Positions 1 through 6,232 of a DNA stretch of 7,289 bases are shown here, piece after piece. Position 1 is the stretch's first letter. Every line of letters begins with the position of its first letter. A model generated the notes under the pieces. The model ran no database searches and was not told the DNA's origin. It saw nothing but the letters and a program-made list of their open reading frames with translations. The stretch lies in assembly GCA_964449175.1 (NCBI GenBank), contig CAYUYH010000143.1, forward strand, positions 1 through 7,289, read 5' to 3'. The stretch is from CAYUYH01 sp964449175. Its GTDB lineage: Bacteria > Planctomycetota > Phycisphaerae > SM23-33. The position numbers were made by a program, and so were the translations under genes.

Positions 1-1
1 C

Positions 2-1252
2 TATGGGGGGACGTGGAGCACCGTGGACCTGCCGCTGCCGCTTAACCCCGCCGGCATGACGATGGGCCGTGGCTTCGACCCGACGATCACAGCCGACACG
101 GGCGGTACGCTGTTCGCCGCCTACATCGCCGATGGCGGCACGGGCGCCTATGGCGTGCCGGACAGCGGCATCTACGTCAACACGTCCACCGACTACGGCC
201 AGACGTGGAGCCCGATCCCCGTGACGGTCGCCTATGACGCCCCGCCGACGGTGGGCGGCACGGACCCCAACTACCGATTCAACGATCGCGACCAGATCAC
301 CTGCGACACGTTCTCCGCCAGCTCGTACACCGACAACGTGTACCTGACGTGGATCAAGGACCGCGGGCTGAACATGCTGCAGCCCGCCAGCGACATCTAC
401 GTCTCGCGGTCCACGAACAGCGGCGGGACCTTCAGCGCAGCCGCCCGGATCAACGATCCCAACCACGACCTGTGCAACATGCCCATACCGTCGGTCGGCG
501 CCGACGGGACGGTGTACGTATCCTGGCTGGACTACAACGTCCAGACGGGCGGGCAGGGCACGATCTACCTGGACAAGTCCACCGACGGCGGCGCGAACTG
601 GGGCACGGACATCACAGTCACGTCGACTCCGATCAACCTGCCGCCGCTGAGCGTGACGACCGGCGCCGGCGCCCCCGACGCCGCGGCCAAGGGCGCGCCC
701 GTGCTGGCCACTGACCCCAACGACCCCAACACGCTCTACATCGCGTATGCCTCCGATGTGGACATGGCGGATACCGACGAGGCCGACATAATGCTGATCA
801 AGTCCACCAACCGCGGCTCGACGTGGGGCAGCGCCGTGAAAGTCAATCCCGCCGGCGACACGTGCGATCAGATCCTGCCGTGGATCGAGGTCAAGCCCGA
901 CGGCACGGTGGACATCGCGTGGTACGACCGCAGCCGCGACCCCAACGACGCGATGTGGGACGTGATGATCACAAAGAGCACCGACGGCGGCGTCAACTTC
1001 GCCACGCCGATCGCGCTGAACGACAACAGCTTTGCCACGCCGAGCTCAGCCACCAACGGCAAGTGGATGGGCGAGTACCTCGGGCTGGCGGTGGATTCCT
1101 CCGACGCGTACCTGGCGTGGACGTCGTCGTTCGCGGACGCGAAAGGCGACGTGTACTTCGACTCGATCCCCAACAGTCAGATTCCCGAGCCGGCCACGCT
1201 GGCCCTGCTGGGCCTGGGCGGGGCGGCTCTGCTGTATAGACGTCGGCGTTGA
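2..1252 (+). CDS. Asp-box (BNR/sialidase-fold) exoprotein with PEP-CTERM anchor, 5'-truncated
   Basis: The frame is open to the left edge and its first codons read YGGTWS, the tail of an Asp-box, so the gene begins outside the window and the GTG at 23 is not its start. Five further Asp-box motifs (S-x-D/N-x-G-x-x-W/F) lie at 185-208, 410-433, 578-601, 803-826 and 977-1000, as in a beta-propeller of the sialidase/BNR superfamily. Other typical elements are IAWYDRSRDP (914-943) and GEYLGLAVD near 1070-1095. The C-terminus is a classic PEP-CTERM signal: PEPAT (1184-1198), a short Leu/Gly/Ala membrane segment and the basic tail YRRRR. In known systems this tail is cleaved by an exosortase, with surface attachment or secretion. 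The N-terminal signal peptide would lie outside the window. Sialidase activity is not shown: Asp-boxes are structural, and the catalytic Arg triad and Tyr/Glu pair cannot be assigned from this fragment. A carbohydrate-binding or structural surface protein is equally possible. A terminator follows 33 bases after the stop. Confidence 0.86.
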   Translation, partial: YGGTWSTVDLPLPLNPAGMTMGRGFDPTITADTGGTLFAAYIADGGTGAYGVPDSGIYVNTSTDYGQTWSPIPVTVAYDAPPTVGGTDPNYRFNDRDQITCDTFSASSYTDNVYLTWIKDRGLNMLQPASDIYVSRSTNSGGTFSAAARINDPNHDLCNMPIPSVGADGTVYVSWLDYNVQTGGQGTIYLDKSTDGGANWGTDITVTSTPINLPPLSVTTGAGAPDAAAKGAPVLATDPNDPNTLYIAYASDVDMADTDEADIMLIKSTNRGSTWGSAVKVNPAGDTCDQILPWIEVKPDGTVDIAWYDRSRDPNDAMWDVMITKSTDGGVNFATPIALNDNSFATPSSATNGKWMGEYLGLAVDSSDAYLAWTSSFADAKGDVYFDSIPNSQIPEPATLALLGLGGAALLYRRRR

Positions 1253-1285
1253 GCCGAGCCTAAGCTGCGATGATTCATTTATCGG

Positions 1286-1320
1286 CGAACGGGCCGCGAT
1301 TGCGGTCCGTTCGTCTTTCC
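1286..1320 (+). terminator. Stem-loop terminator after the PEP-CTERM gene
   Basis: A 12-bp stem (1286-1297 paired with 1302-1313, one G-U wobble at 1293/1306) closes the 4-base loop GATT and is followed by TCTTTCC. The U tract is short and interrupted, but the stem is long and GC-rich. It sits 33 bases past the stop codon at 1252. Reading leftward, the flank at 1272-1283 is A/T-rich, so the stem might also stop transcription arriving from the convergent decarboxylase gene. Confidence 0.72.
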
Positions 1321-1330
1321 CGTAGAGGTT

Positions 1331-1413
1331 CGCGCGGCGGAGCTCCTGCTCCGCGCGTCAATCCCGACTCCAAGAGCACATCGATGCGCGGTGGAGCCGG
1401 AGCTCCACCGCGC
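1331..1413. repeat. Inverted pair of related GC-rich palindromes (REP/BIME-like)
   Basis: Two hairpins lie 28 bases apart. The first (1333-1357) has a 7-bp stem GCGGAGC/GCTCCGC around TCCT, extended by 3 bp beyond a bulged G at 1336. The second (1386-1413) is a perfect 12-bp stem, GCGCGGTGGAGC/GCTCCACCGCGC, around CGGA. The reverse complement of the first aligns with the second: the 19 bases from AGC onward differ at two positions, and the other arm differs by a 3-base indel. They are therefore inverted copies of one element, resembling the paired arrangement of REP/BIME intergenic repeats. Neither has a T tract, so a role as a rho-independent terminator is weak. Whether the element recurs elsewhere in the genome cannot be seen here. 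Confidence 0.6.
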
Positions 1414-1423
1414 CACATAGGGC

Positions 1424-1450
1424 ATGTGGTCAGATGTGGTCAGATGTGGT
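1424..1450. repeat. Short tandem repeat, 10-bp unit, 2.7 copies
   Basis: The unit ATGTGGTCAG occurs at 1424-1433 and 1434-1443, followed by a partial copy ATGTGGT at 1444-1450. The array ends exactly at the decarboxylase stop codon (TCA on the + strand at 1451-1453). It is probably replication slippage in non-coding DNA; no function is evident. Confidence 0.75.
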
Positions 1451-2389
1451 TCACCCCTTCGACAGCGCCTCGCGGCAGAAGTCGATGGTGCGCTTGAGCC
1501 CATCGCCGCGTTCGACGGCCGGGGCCCAGCCCAGCAGCTCGCCGGCCAATGCTATGTCGGGCCGGCGAACCTTCGGGTCGTCCGACGGCAGCGGCTTTTC
1601 CACGATCCCGCTGGCAGAGCCCGTCAGCGCGATGACCTCCTCGGCGAGCCGGCGGACGGTGATCTCGTTGGGGTTGCCGATGTTCACGGGCTTCGTGTAA
1701 TCAGCCGCGGCCAGTCGGACCAGGCCTTCGACCTGGTCGTCGATGTAGCAGAAGCTGCGCGTCTGGGTGCCGTCGCCGTAGACGGTCAGCGGCTCGCCGG
1801 CCAGCGCCTGGCGGATGAAGTTCGTCACGACCCTGCCGTCGTCCAGCCGCATCCTCGGCCCGTAGGTGTTGAATATCCGCGCGATGCGCACGGGCAGCCC
1901 GTGGCGGGCGTGGTAGGCGGTGATCAGCGCCTCGGCGTAGCGCTTGCCCTCGTCGTAGACCGCGCGGGCGCCGATCGGGTTGACGTGCCCCCAGTAGTGC
2001 TCGTTCTGCGGGTGGACCTCCGGGTCGCCGTACACCTCGGACGTGGACGTCTGGAGGAACACGGCCTCGGTCGCGCGGGCCAGCTCGAGCATATTGAGCA
2101 CGCCCTCGCTGCACACGCGCATGATCTCGACCGACAGCGGGCCGAAGTCCACCGGGCTGGCGGGGCAGGCCAGGTCGCAGACCAGGTCCACCGGCCCGTC
2201 CAGCTCGACCGGGTCGGTGATGTCGTGCTCGAGGAACGCAAAGCCCGCCTCCCCCGACAGCCAGGCGACGTTGTCGCTGCTGCCGGTCAGCAGGTTGTCG
2301 ATGCCGACGACCTCGTGCCCGTCGTCGAGGTACCTCTTGGCCAGGTGACAGCCGATGAACCCGGCCGCGCCGGATATGACCACTCGCAT
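1451..2389 (-). CDS. uxs: UDP-glucuronate decarboxylase (UDP-xylose synthase), extended SDR family
   Basis: This enzyme converts UDP-glucuronate to UDP-xylose and CO2 with bound NAD+ in the cytoplasm. With the start at 2389 it has 312 residues, the usual length of bacterial UXS. It opens with a Rossmann fold, GAAGFIG at 7-13. Family signatures follow: LACPASPV (about 74-80), TSTSEVYGDPEVHPQ (from 114, catalytic Thr/Ser and Glu), YWGHVNPIG, Y145-x3-K149 (SDR catalytic pair), RIFNTYGPRM, VYGDGTQTRSFCYIDD (203-218) and DDPKVRRPDI with the conserved Arg near 275. These separate UXS from dTDP-glucose 4,6-dehydratases and UDP-galactose epimerases. An in-frame ATG at 2401 would add MENI, but GGAG at 2396-2399 lies 6 bases before the ATG at 2389, and a Rossmann protein normally starts about this close to its first strand. 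The gene is divergent from UDP-glucose dehydrogenase, which makes its substrate. Confidence 0.93.
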   Translation of the reverse strand: MRVVISGAAGFIGCHLAKRYLDDGHEVVGIDNLLTGSSDNVAWLSGEAGFAFLEHDITDPVELDGPVDLVCDLACPASPVDFGPLSVEIMRVCSEGVLNMLELARATEAVFLQTSTSEVYGDPEVHPQNEHYWGHVNPIGARAVYDEGKRYAEALITAYHARHGLPVRIARIFNTYGPRMRLDDGRVVTNFIRQALAGEPLTVYGDGTQTRSFCYIDDQVEGLVRLAAADYTKPVNIGNPNEITVRRLAEEVIALTGSASGIVEKPLPSDDPKVRRPDIALAGELLGWAPAVERGDGLKRTIDFCREALSKG

Positions 2390-2395
2390 GATGTT

Positions 2396-2399
2396 CTCC
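2396..2399 (-). promoter_or_regulatory. Shine-Dalgarno GGAG that decides the decarboxylase start
   Basis: On the minus strand GGAG is followed by six bases (AACATC) and then the ATG at 2389. The alternative ATG at 2401 overlaps this motif and has no purine-rich site of its own upstream. This favours the shorter protein. Confidence 0.6.
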
Positions 2400-2400
2400 A

Positions 2401-2430
2401 TTGCTTTAGCCGCTTTCGTGAGCTTATCAT
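2401..2430 (+). promoter_or_regulatory. Possible sigma-70-like promoter for the dehydrogenase gene
   Basis: TTGCTT (2401-2406) and TATCAT (2425-2430) are separated by 18 bases in the 86-bp gap between the divergent starts. This is the only A/T-richer patch there. Transcription would start near 2437, giving a leader of about 40 bases. No convincing promoter pair was found for the minus-strand gene, although it must also be served from this gap. The match is by eye, and planctomycete promoters are poorly characterised. Confidence 0.3.
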
Positions 2431-2466
2431 GCTCCGCAGCACACGTGATCCTACCGTCTAGAGGCT

Positions 2467-2471
2467 GGGAG
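2467..2471 (+). promoter_or_regulatory. Shine-Dalgarno site of UDP-glucose dehydrogenase
   Basis: GGGAG lies 4 bases before the ATG at 2476. The spacing is slightly short but usable. It supports that start, which also places the Rossmann glycines at residues 7-12 as expected. Confidence 0.55.
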
Positions 2472-2475
2472 TTCC

Positions 2476-3834
2476 ATGAAGGTTACGATTGTAGGGGCGG
2501 GCTACGTGGGGTTGGTGACGGGCACGTGCCTGGCCGACGCCGGCAACCACGTCGTCTGCGTGGAAGTCGATCCGGCCAAGGTGGCCGCACTGTCGCGCGG
2601 CGAGAGCACCTTCTACGAGCCGGGGCTGGAAGAGCTGATCAAGCTGAACGTCGACAGCGGGCGGCTGAGGTTCACCACCAAGCTCGCCGAGGGCGTCGCC
2701 CACGGGCTGGTGATATTCATCGCGGTCGGCACGCCGCCGACGGCGGACGGCTCGGCCGACCTGTCCAACGTAGAGTCGATCGTCCGCGACGTCGCCAAGC
2801 TGATGGCATCCTCCAAGGTCGTCGTCATCAAGTCCACCGTGCCCGTCGGCACCGGCGGCGCCATGAGCGAGTTGATGGAGGACCTCACCGCCCACCCGTT
2901 CGCGGTGATCTCCAACCCAGAGTTCCTGCGCGAGGGGGCGGCCGTGGAAGACTTCCTGCGCCCCGACCGCGTGATCATCGGCTGCGACAACGACGCCGAG
3001 GCCGTCCAGCTCTTGCGCGAGCTGTACGCGCCGTTCGCGCTGACCAGGCAGACCATCATGGTCCTCAGCCGCGACGCCGCCGAGATGGTCAAGTACGCCT
3101 CCAACGCCTACCTCGCCACGCGCATCAGCTTCATCAACGAGATAGCCGACATCTGCGCCCGGACCGGCGTGGACATAAACGAGGTTCGCGGCGGCATGGG
3201 CGCCGACCGACGGATCGGGGCGGGCTTTCTGTCCCCGGGCGTGGGCTACGGCGGGAGCTGCTTCCCCAAGGACGTCCAGGCCCTGATGAGCGTCGCCCAG
3301 CGGGTGGGCAGCCGATGCGACATCCTCGCCGGCGTGCATGCCCGCAACGACCTCCAGAGGGAGCTGCTCGTGGAGATGGTCGCCGAGCGGCTGGGCAAGG
3401 ACCTGTCCGGCAAGACGCTGGCGATCTGGGGCCTGGCGTTCAAGCCGAACACGGACGACGCTCGCGAGGCCCCGGCCATCCACGTCATCCGCCTGCTCGC
3501 CGCCGCCGGCGCGAAGCTGCGATGCTACGACCCGAAGGCCTGCGCCAACGCCGCCGCCGAGCTGGGCGACTGCCAGGGCGTCACGTTCCCCGACGACCCA
3601 TACGACGCGCTTGACCAGGCCGACGCGCTGATCATCTGCACCGAGTGGAACGAGTTCCGCACGCCGGACTTCGACCGCATCCGAGCCAGCCTCAAGCAGC
3701 GGGTCATCTTCGACGGGCGGAACCTCTACGACCCAAAGACGATGATCCGCCAGCGGATCGAGTATTACTCCATCGGCCGCAGGCCGGCCGTGCCGACCAG
3801 GGGCCAGGTCGCCACAGGCCATAAGTTCGACTGA
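2476..3834 (+). CDS. ugd: UDP-glucose 6-dehydrogenase
   Basis: This cytoplasmic enzyme oxidises UDP-glucose to UDP-glucuronate in two NAD+-dependent steps. The 452 residues match the usual bacterial length of about 430-460. The N-terminal NAD domain begins MKVTIVGAGYVG (glycines 7, 9, 12). Next come VGTPP (84-88), STVPVGT (120-126), NPEFLREG (147-154), the helix EMVKYASNAYLATRISFINE (203-222, with K206 and N210) and the active-site motif GYGGSCFPKD, catalytic Cys262 with K265 and D266. The C-terminal UDP-binding domain has WGLAFKPNTDD (318-328), FDGRN (412-416) and YYSIGR (430-435), all typical of UDP-glucose rather than GDP-mannose dehydrogenases. The key residues look intact. The product feeds the divergent UDP-glucuronate decarboxylase. 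No terminator is visible in the 105 bases before the next + strand gene, so co-transcription with it is plausible. Confidence 0.96.
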   Translation: MKVTIVGAGYVGLVTGTCLADAGNHVVCVEVDPAKVAALSRGESTFYEPGLEELIKLNVDSGRLRFTTKLAEGVAHGLVIFIAVGTPPTADGSADLSNVESIVRDVAKLMASSKVVVIKSTVPVGTGGAMSELMEDLTAHPFAVISNPEFLREGAAVEDFLRPDRVIIGCDNDAEAVQLLRELYAPFALTRQTIMVLSRDAAEMVKYASNAYLATRISFINEIADICARTGVDINEVRGGMGADRRIGAGFLSPGVGYGGSCFPKDVQALMSVAQRVGSRCDILAGVHARNDLQRELLVEMVAERLGKDLSGKTLAIWGLAFKPNTDDAREAPAIHVIRLLAAAGAKLRCYDPKACANAAAELGDCQGVTFPDDPYDALDQADALIICTEWNEFRTPDFDRIRASLKQRVIFDGRNLYDPKTMIRQRIEYYSIGRRPAVPTRGQVATGHKFD

Positions 3835-3939
3835 CATCCCCGCCTCGCCACGGTGAGTCGCCGGGGCGCCCTCACGGGCGGGGCTTCCTGGGCGCCGACG
3901 CGCCGCCGAATGCGGTGGGAGCCAGATGAGTTGACCGAC

Positions 3940-6189
3940 ATGCCGTCTGCCAGCAAGGCCAAGTCGCGCCGGGCCGCCCCCGCGCATCGCAACCGGCGGC
4001 GGGACGTCGCCGTCTGGCTGGGGCTCCTGCTGGTGATGTCGCTGATCGGCTATGGCCAACTGCTCATGCCCGGAAAGACGCCGTACTCGCCCCACAGCGA
4101 CTTCATCTCCGAGCACATCTCCACCAAGCAGGTGCTGTACGACTCGATCTGGGCGGGCGAGGGCATCCCGCTGTGGCGGAACGATCAGTTCAGCGGGTAC
4201 GCCGGGCTGGTCAGCCCGCAGTCGCAGTACACCAACCCGCTGCACTTCCTGTTCTACCTGCTTCCGCCGCTGTCGGCGGCCGGGCCGACGTTCTGGCTGC
4301 ACTTCGTCGCGGCGGGCGCGGCGTACTATCTGCTCGGCGCGTCGATGGGGCTGAAGTTCTGGCCGAGGGTCGTGATGTCGGCGGCCGGGCTGTTCAGTTG
4401 CAAGCTCATACTCGCCACCTACGCCGGCTGGCTGCCGAACATCCCCATCATGATCGCGTTCCCGCTGCTTTTCGCGGCCGTGTTCCATTTCGTCCGCCGG
4501 CCAGGCCTGCCGCGCGCGCTGCTGATGGCGGCGGCGGGGGCGCTCTGCCTGCACTGCGGGCACCTGCAACTGCTCTACTACAGTCTCTGGATGCTCCTGG
4601 TGTACGCGCTGGTCTGGGCGGTCCAGCGGCTGGCGGCCAAGGATGGGGCGACCGTCCTGCGAGCGGCCTGCTGGGCAGTAGCGGCCGGCGCGCTGGCCGT
4701 GGCGCTGTCGGCCTATCTGATCCTGCCCCTGGCGGCCGAGGCCCCGCTGCTTTCACGAAGCCGAAGCACCTACGAGTTCTTCATAGGCGGCCACGCTGTC
4801 CAGCCCAAGCACCTGGCCACGTTCATCCTCCCCGAGGCGCTCGGCACGCCGCTGGACGGCTCCTATCCGGGCGACGAGCTGTGGGAAGACCTGGCCTACT
4901 TCGGCCTGCTGCCGCTGGCGCTGGCGATTGGGGGCGTGCTGATGGGCTGGCGGCGACATCCGACCAAGTTCCTCGCCGTGTGCTTCGCCGCGTCATTGTT
5001 CCTGTCGATGGACACGCCGGTGCTGCGGTTCCTGTTCGACTATCTGCCGGGCTTCAGCCTGTTCCGCATTCCGGCGAGGTTCCTGTTCATGACCACGTTC
5101 TTCGGCATCGCCCTGGCCGGCGTGGGCCTGCAGGAACTGAGCGAACGGATGGCGCGGAACAAGGCCTGGGCGAAGCGCGCCGGCGCCTTGGCAGCGGCGC
5201 TGATCGTTCTGATCACGCTGGAGGGCGCGTACTATGCCCGGCGATACGTGACCACGGCCCCTCACAGCGTGGCCGTGCCGGACACCGACTACCAGCGATA
5301 CCTCGCCGCCGATGAGGACATCTTCCGCACCGCGCCGGTCGGTCGCTGGACGATCAGCTACGGCTGGGCCCAACCGATGGGCCTGCAGCTCATCAGCGGC
5401 TACGACTCGTTCAATTATCGCCAGTACGCCGAGTTCTTCGACCTGCTCCAGTGGGGCGAGATCAAGCGGACCATCGCCAGGGCGTGGTACGACCTCGTGC
5501 ACGTCGTGAAGACGGCTAACCTGCGTCGACTGGCGTGCCGCGGCGACATGATGGACGTACTCAACGTCAAGTACATCGTCTCGCCCATACCCCTTGAGTT
5601 TCCCGACGAACACTTCGAGCAGGTGGCGGAATACGCCGATCAGCCGATGTTCAGGCTCTACTACGGCATGCGTCGCACCGGTGTGTGGATATATCGCAAC
5701 CGCCGATTCCTGCCGCGGGCGTTCTTCGCCGACGAGGTGGTCGCCGTGCGCCGGCCCGAGGAGATCATCCCCGCGATCCAGTTCCGCGACCTTCGCACGA
5801 CGGCAGTGGTGCTGGCCGACCGCGACCAGGCGCCCGCGCCGACGACCCAGGCGACCGGCCCGGCCGATGTGACCGTCACGCACGCATGGCACGGCAAGCT
5901 CGACCTGGCCACGCGCGGCGAAGGCCGGCGATTCCTGGTCGTCAGCGAGATATGGCACCCCGGCTGGCGGGCGAAGATCGACGGCGCCGAGGCGGTCGTC
6001 TATCGCACGGACCACGCGCTGCTCGGCGTGGAAGTGCCGCCCGGCGAGCACGCCGTCGAGATTAGGTTCCGCCCGCTGCGATGGCACGCGTCGCTGGCGA
6101 TAAGCGCCGTCGGCGCGGCGGCGTTCATGCTGCTGACAGCCGTCGCCGTCGTCAAGAGACGCCGCCCGGGCAAGGCCGCCAAGAGATGA
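3940..6189 (+). CDS. YfhO-family polytopic membrane protein, probable GT-C-type glycosyltransferase
   Basis: The protein has 749 residues from the chosen ATG. A basic N-terminus leads to a first membrane segment at 22-43, then about ten more by eye (around 101-137, 142-184, 191-228, 240-264, 317-336, 343-357, 377-397, 412-430, and a last one at 718-737 ending in a basic tail). The first outer loop has the GT-C-like pattern HSDF (D54) ... GIPLWRNDQFSG. YfhO-like marks include FRIPARF (375-381), SGYDSFNYRQY (486-496), DVLNVKYIV (539-547), YRNRRFLPRAFF (585-596) and a C-terminal extracytoplasmic beta domain with HPGWRAKIDG (673-682) and VPPGEHAVEIRF (699-710). In Firmicutes, YfhO relatives are linked to glycosylation of teichoic acids; here donor and acceptor are unknown. 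An in-frame GTG at 3853 would add 29 residues, but it has no ribosome site and the extra peptide is low-complexity Arg/Gly/Ala. GATGAG at 3925-3930 lies 9 bases before the chosen ATG. A GH130 gene follows 43 bases later. Confidence 0.85.
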   Translation: MPSASKAKSRRAAPAHRNRRRDVAVWLGLLLVMSLIGYGQLLMPGKTPYSPHSDFISEHISTKQVLYDSIWAGEGIPLWRNDQFSGYAGLVSPQSQYTNPLHFLFYLLPPLSAAGPTFWLHFVAAGAAYYLLGASMGLKFWPRVVMSAAGLFSCKLILATYAGWLPNIPIMIAFPLLFAAVFHFVRRPGLPRALLMAAAGALCLHCGHLQLLYYSLWMLLVYALVWAVQRLAAKDGATVLRAACWAVAAGALAVALSAYLILPLAAEAPLLSRSRSTYEFFIGGHAVQPKHLATFILPEALGTPLDGSYPGDELWEDLAYFGLLPLALAIGGVLMGWRRHPTKFLAVCFAASLFLSMDTPVLRFLFDYLPGFSLFRIPARFLFMTTFFGIALAGVGLQELSERMARNKAWAKRAGALAAALIVLITLEGAYYARRYVTTAPHSVAVPDTDYQRYLAADEDIFRTAPVGRWTISYGWAQPMGLQLISGYDSFNYRQYAEFFDLLQWGEIKRTIARAWYDLVHVVKTANLRRLACRGDMMDVLNVKYIVSPIPLEFPDEHFEQVAEYADQPMFRLYYGMRRTGVWIYRNRRFLPRAFFADEVVAVRRPEEIIPAIQFRDLRTTAVVLADRDQAPAPTTQATGPADVTVTHAWHGKLDLATRGEGRRFLVVSEIWHPGWRAKIDGAEAVVYRTDHALLGVEVPPGEHAVEIRFRPLRWHASLAISAVGAAAFMLLTAVAVVKRRRPGKAAKR

Positions 6190-6217
6190 GCCGCAACCGC
6201 CGCCCCCCGAGGCGGAC

Positions 6218-6223
6218 AAGGAG
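6218..6223 (+). promoter_or_regulatory. Shine-Dalgarno AAGGAG of the GH130 gene
   Basis: AAGGAG is the strongest ribosome site in the window and lies 9 bases before the ATG at 6233. It sits in the 43-base gap after the YfhO-like gene, consistent with translation from a shared mRNA. An ATG at 6225 is out of frame and too close to the site to be used. Confidence 0.65.
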
Positions 6224-6232
6224 AATGCTGAG

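Noticed and set aside
1331..1450. Repeats considered as a CRISPR array
   Set aside because: There are only two diverged palindromes in opposite orientation and a 10-bp tandem repeat without spacers; no cas genes are nearby.
1424..2461. 345-codon + strand frame opposite the decarboxylase
   Set aside because: It begins inside the tandem repeat and runs antisense to a complete UXS gene; its product is biased in composition and resembles no family I recognise.
2355..3614. 419-codon + strand frame overlapping the dehydrogenase in another frame
   Set aside because: The translation is Arg/Gly/Pro-rich frame-shifted shadow of the dehydrogenase gene; the true frame carries all catalytic motifs.
2458..4569. 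703-codon open frame on the minus strand opposite the dehydrogenase and the YfhO-like gene
   Set aside because: It is antisense to two genes with clear family motifs. Its product is low-complexity Arg/Gly/Ala/Val/His-rich sequence with no recognisable domain. Such frames arise readily opposite GC-rich third codon positions.
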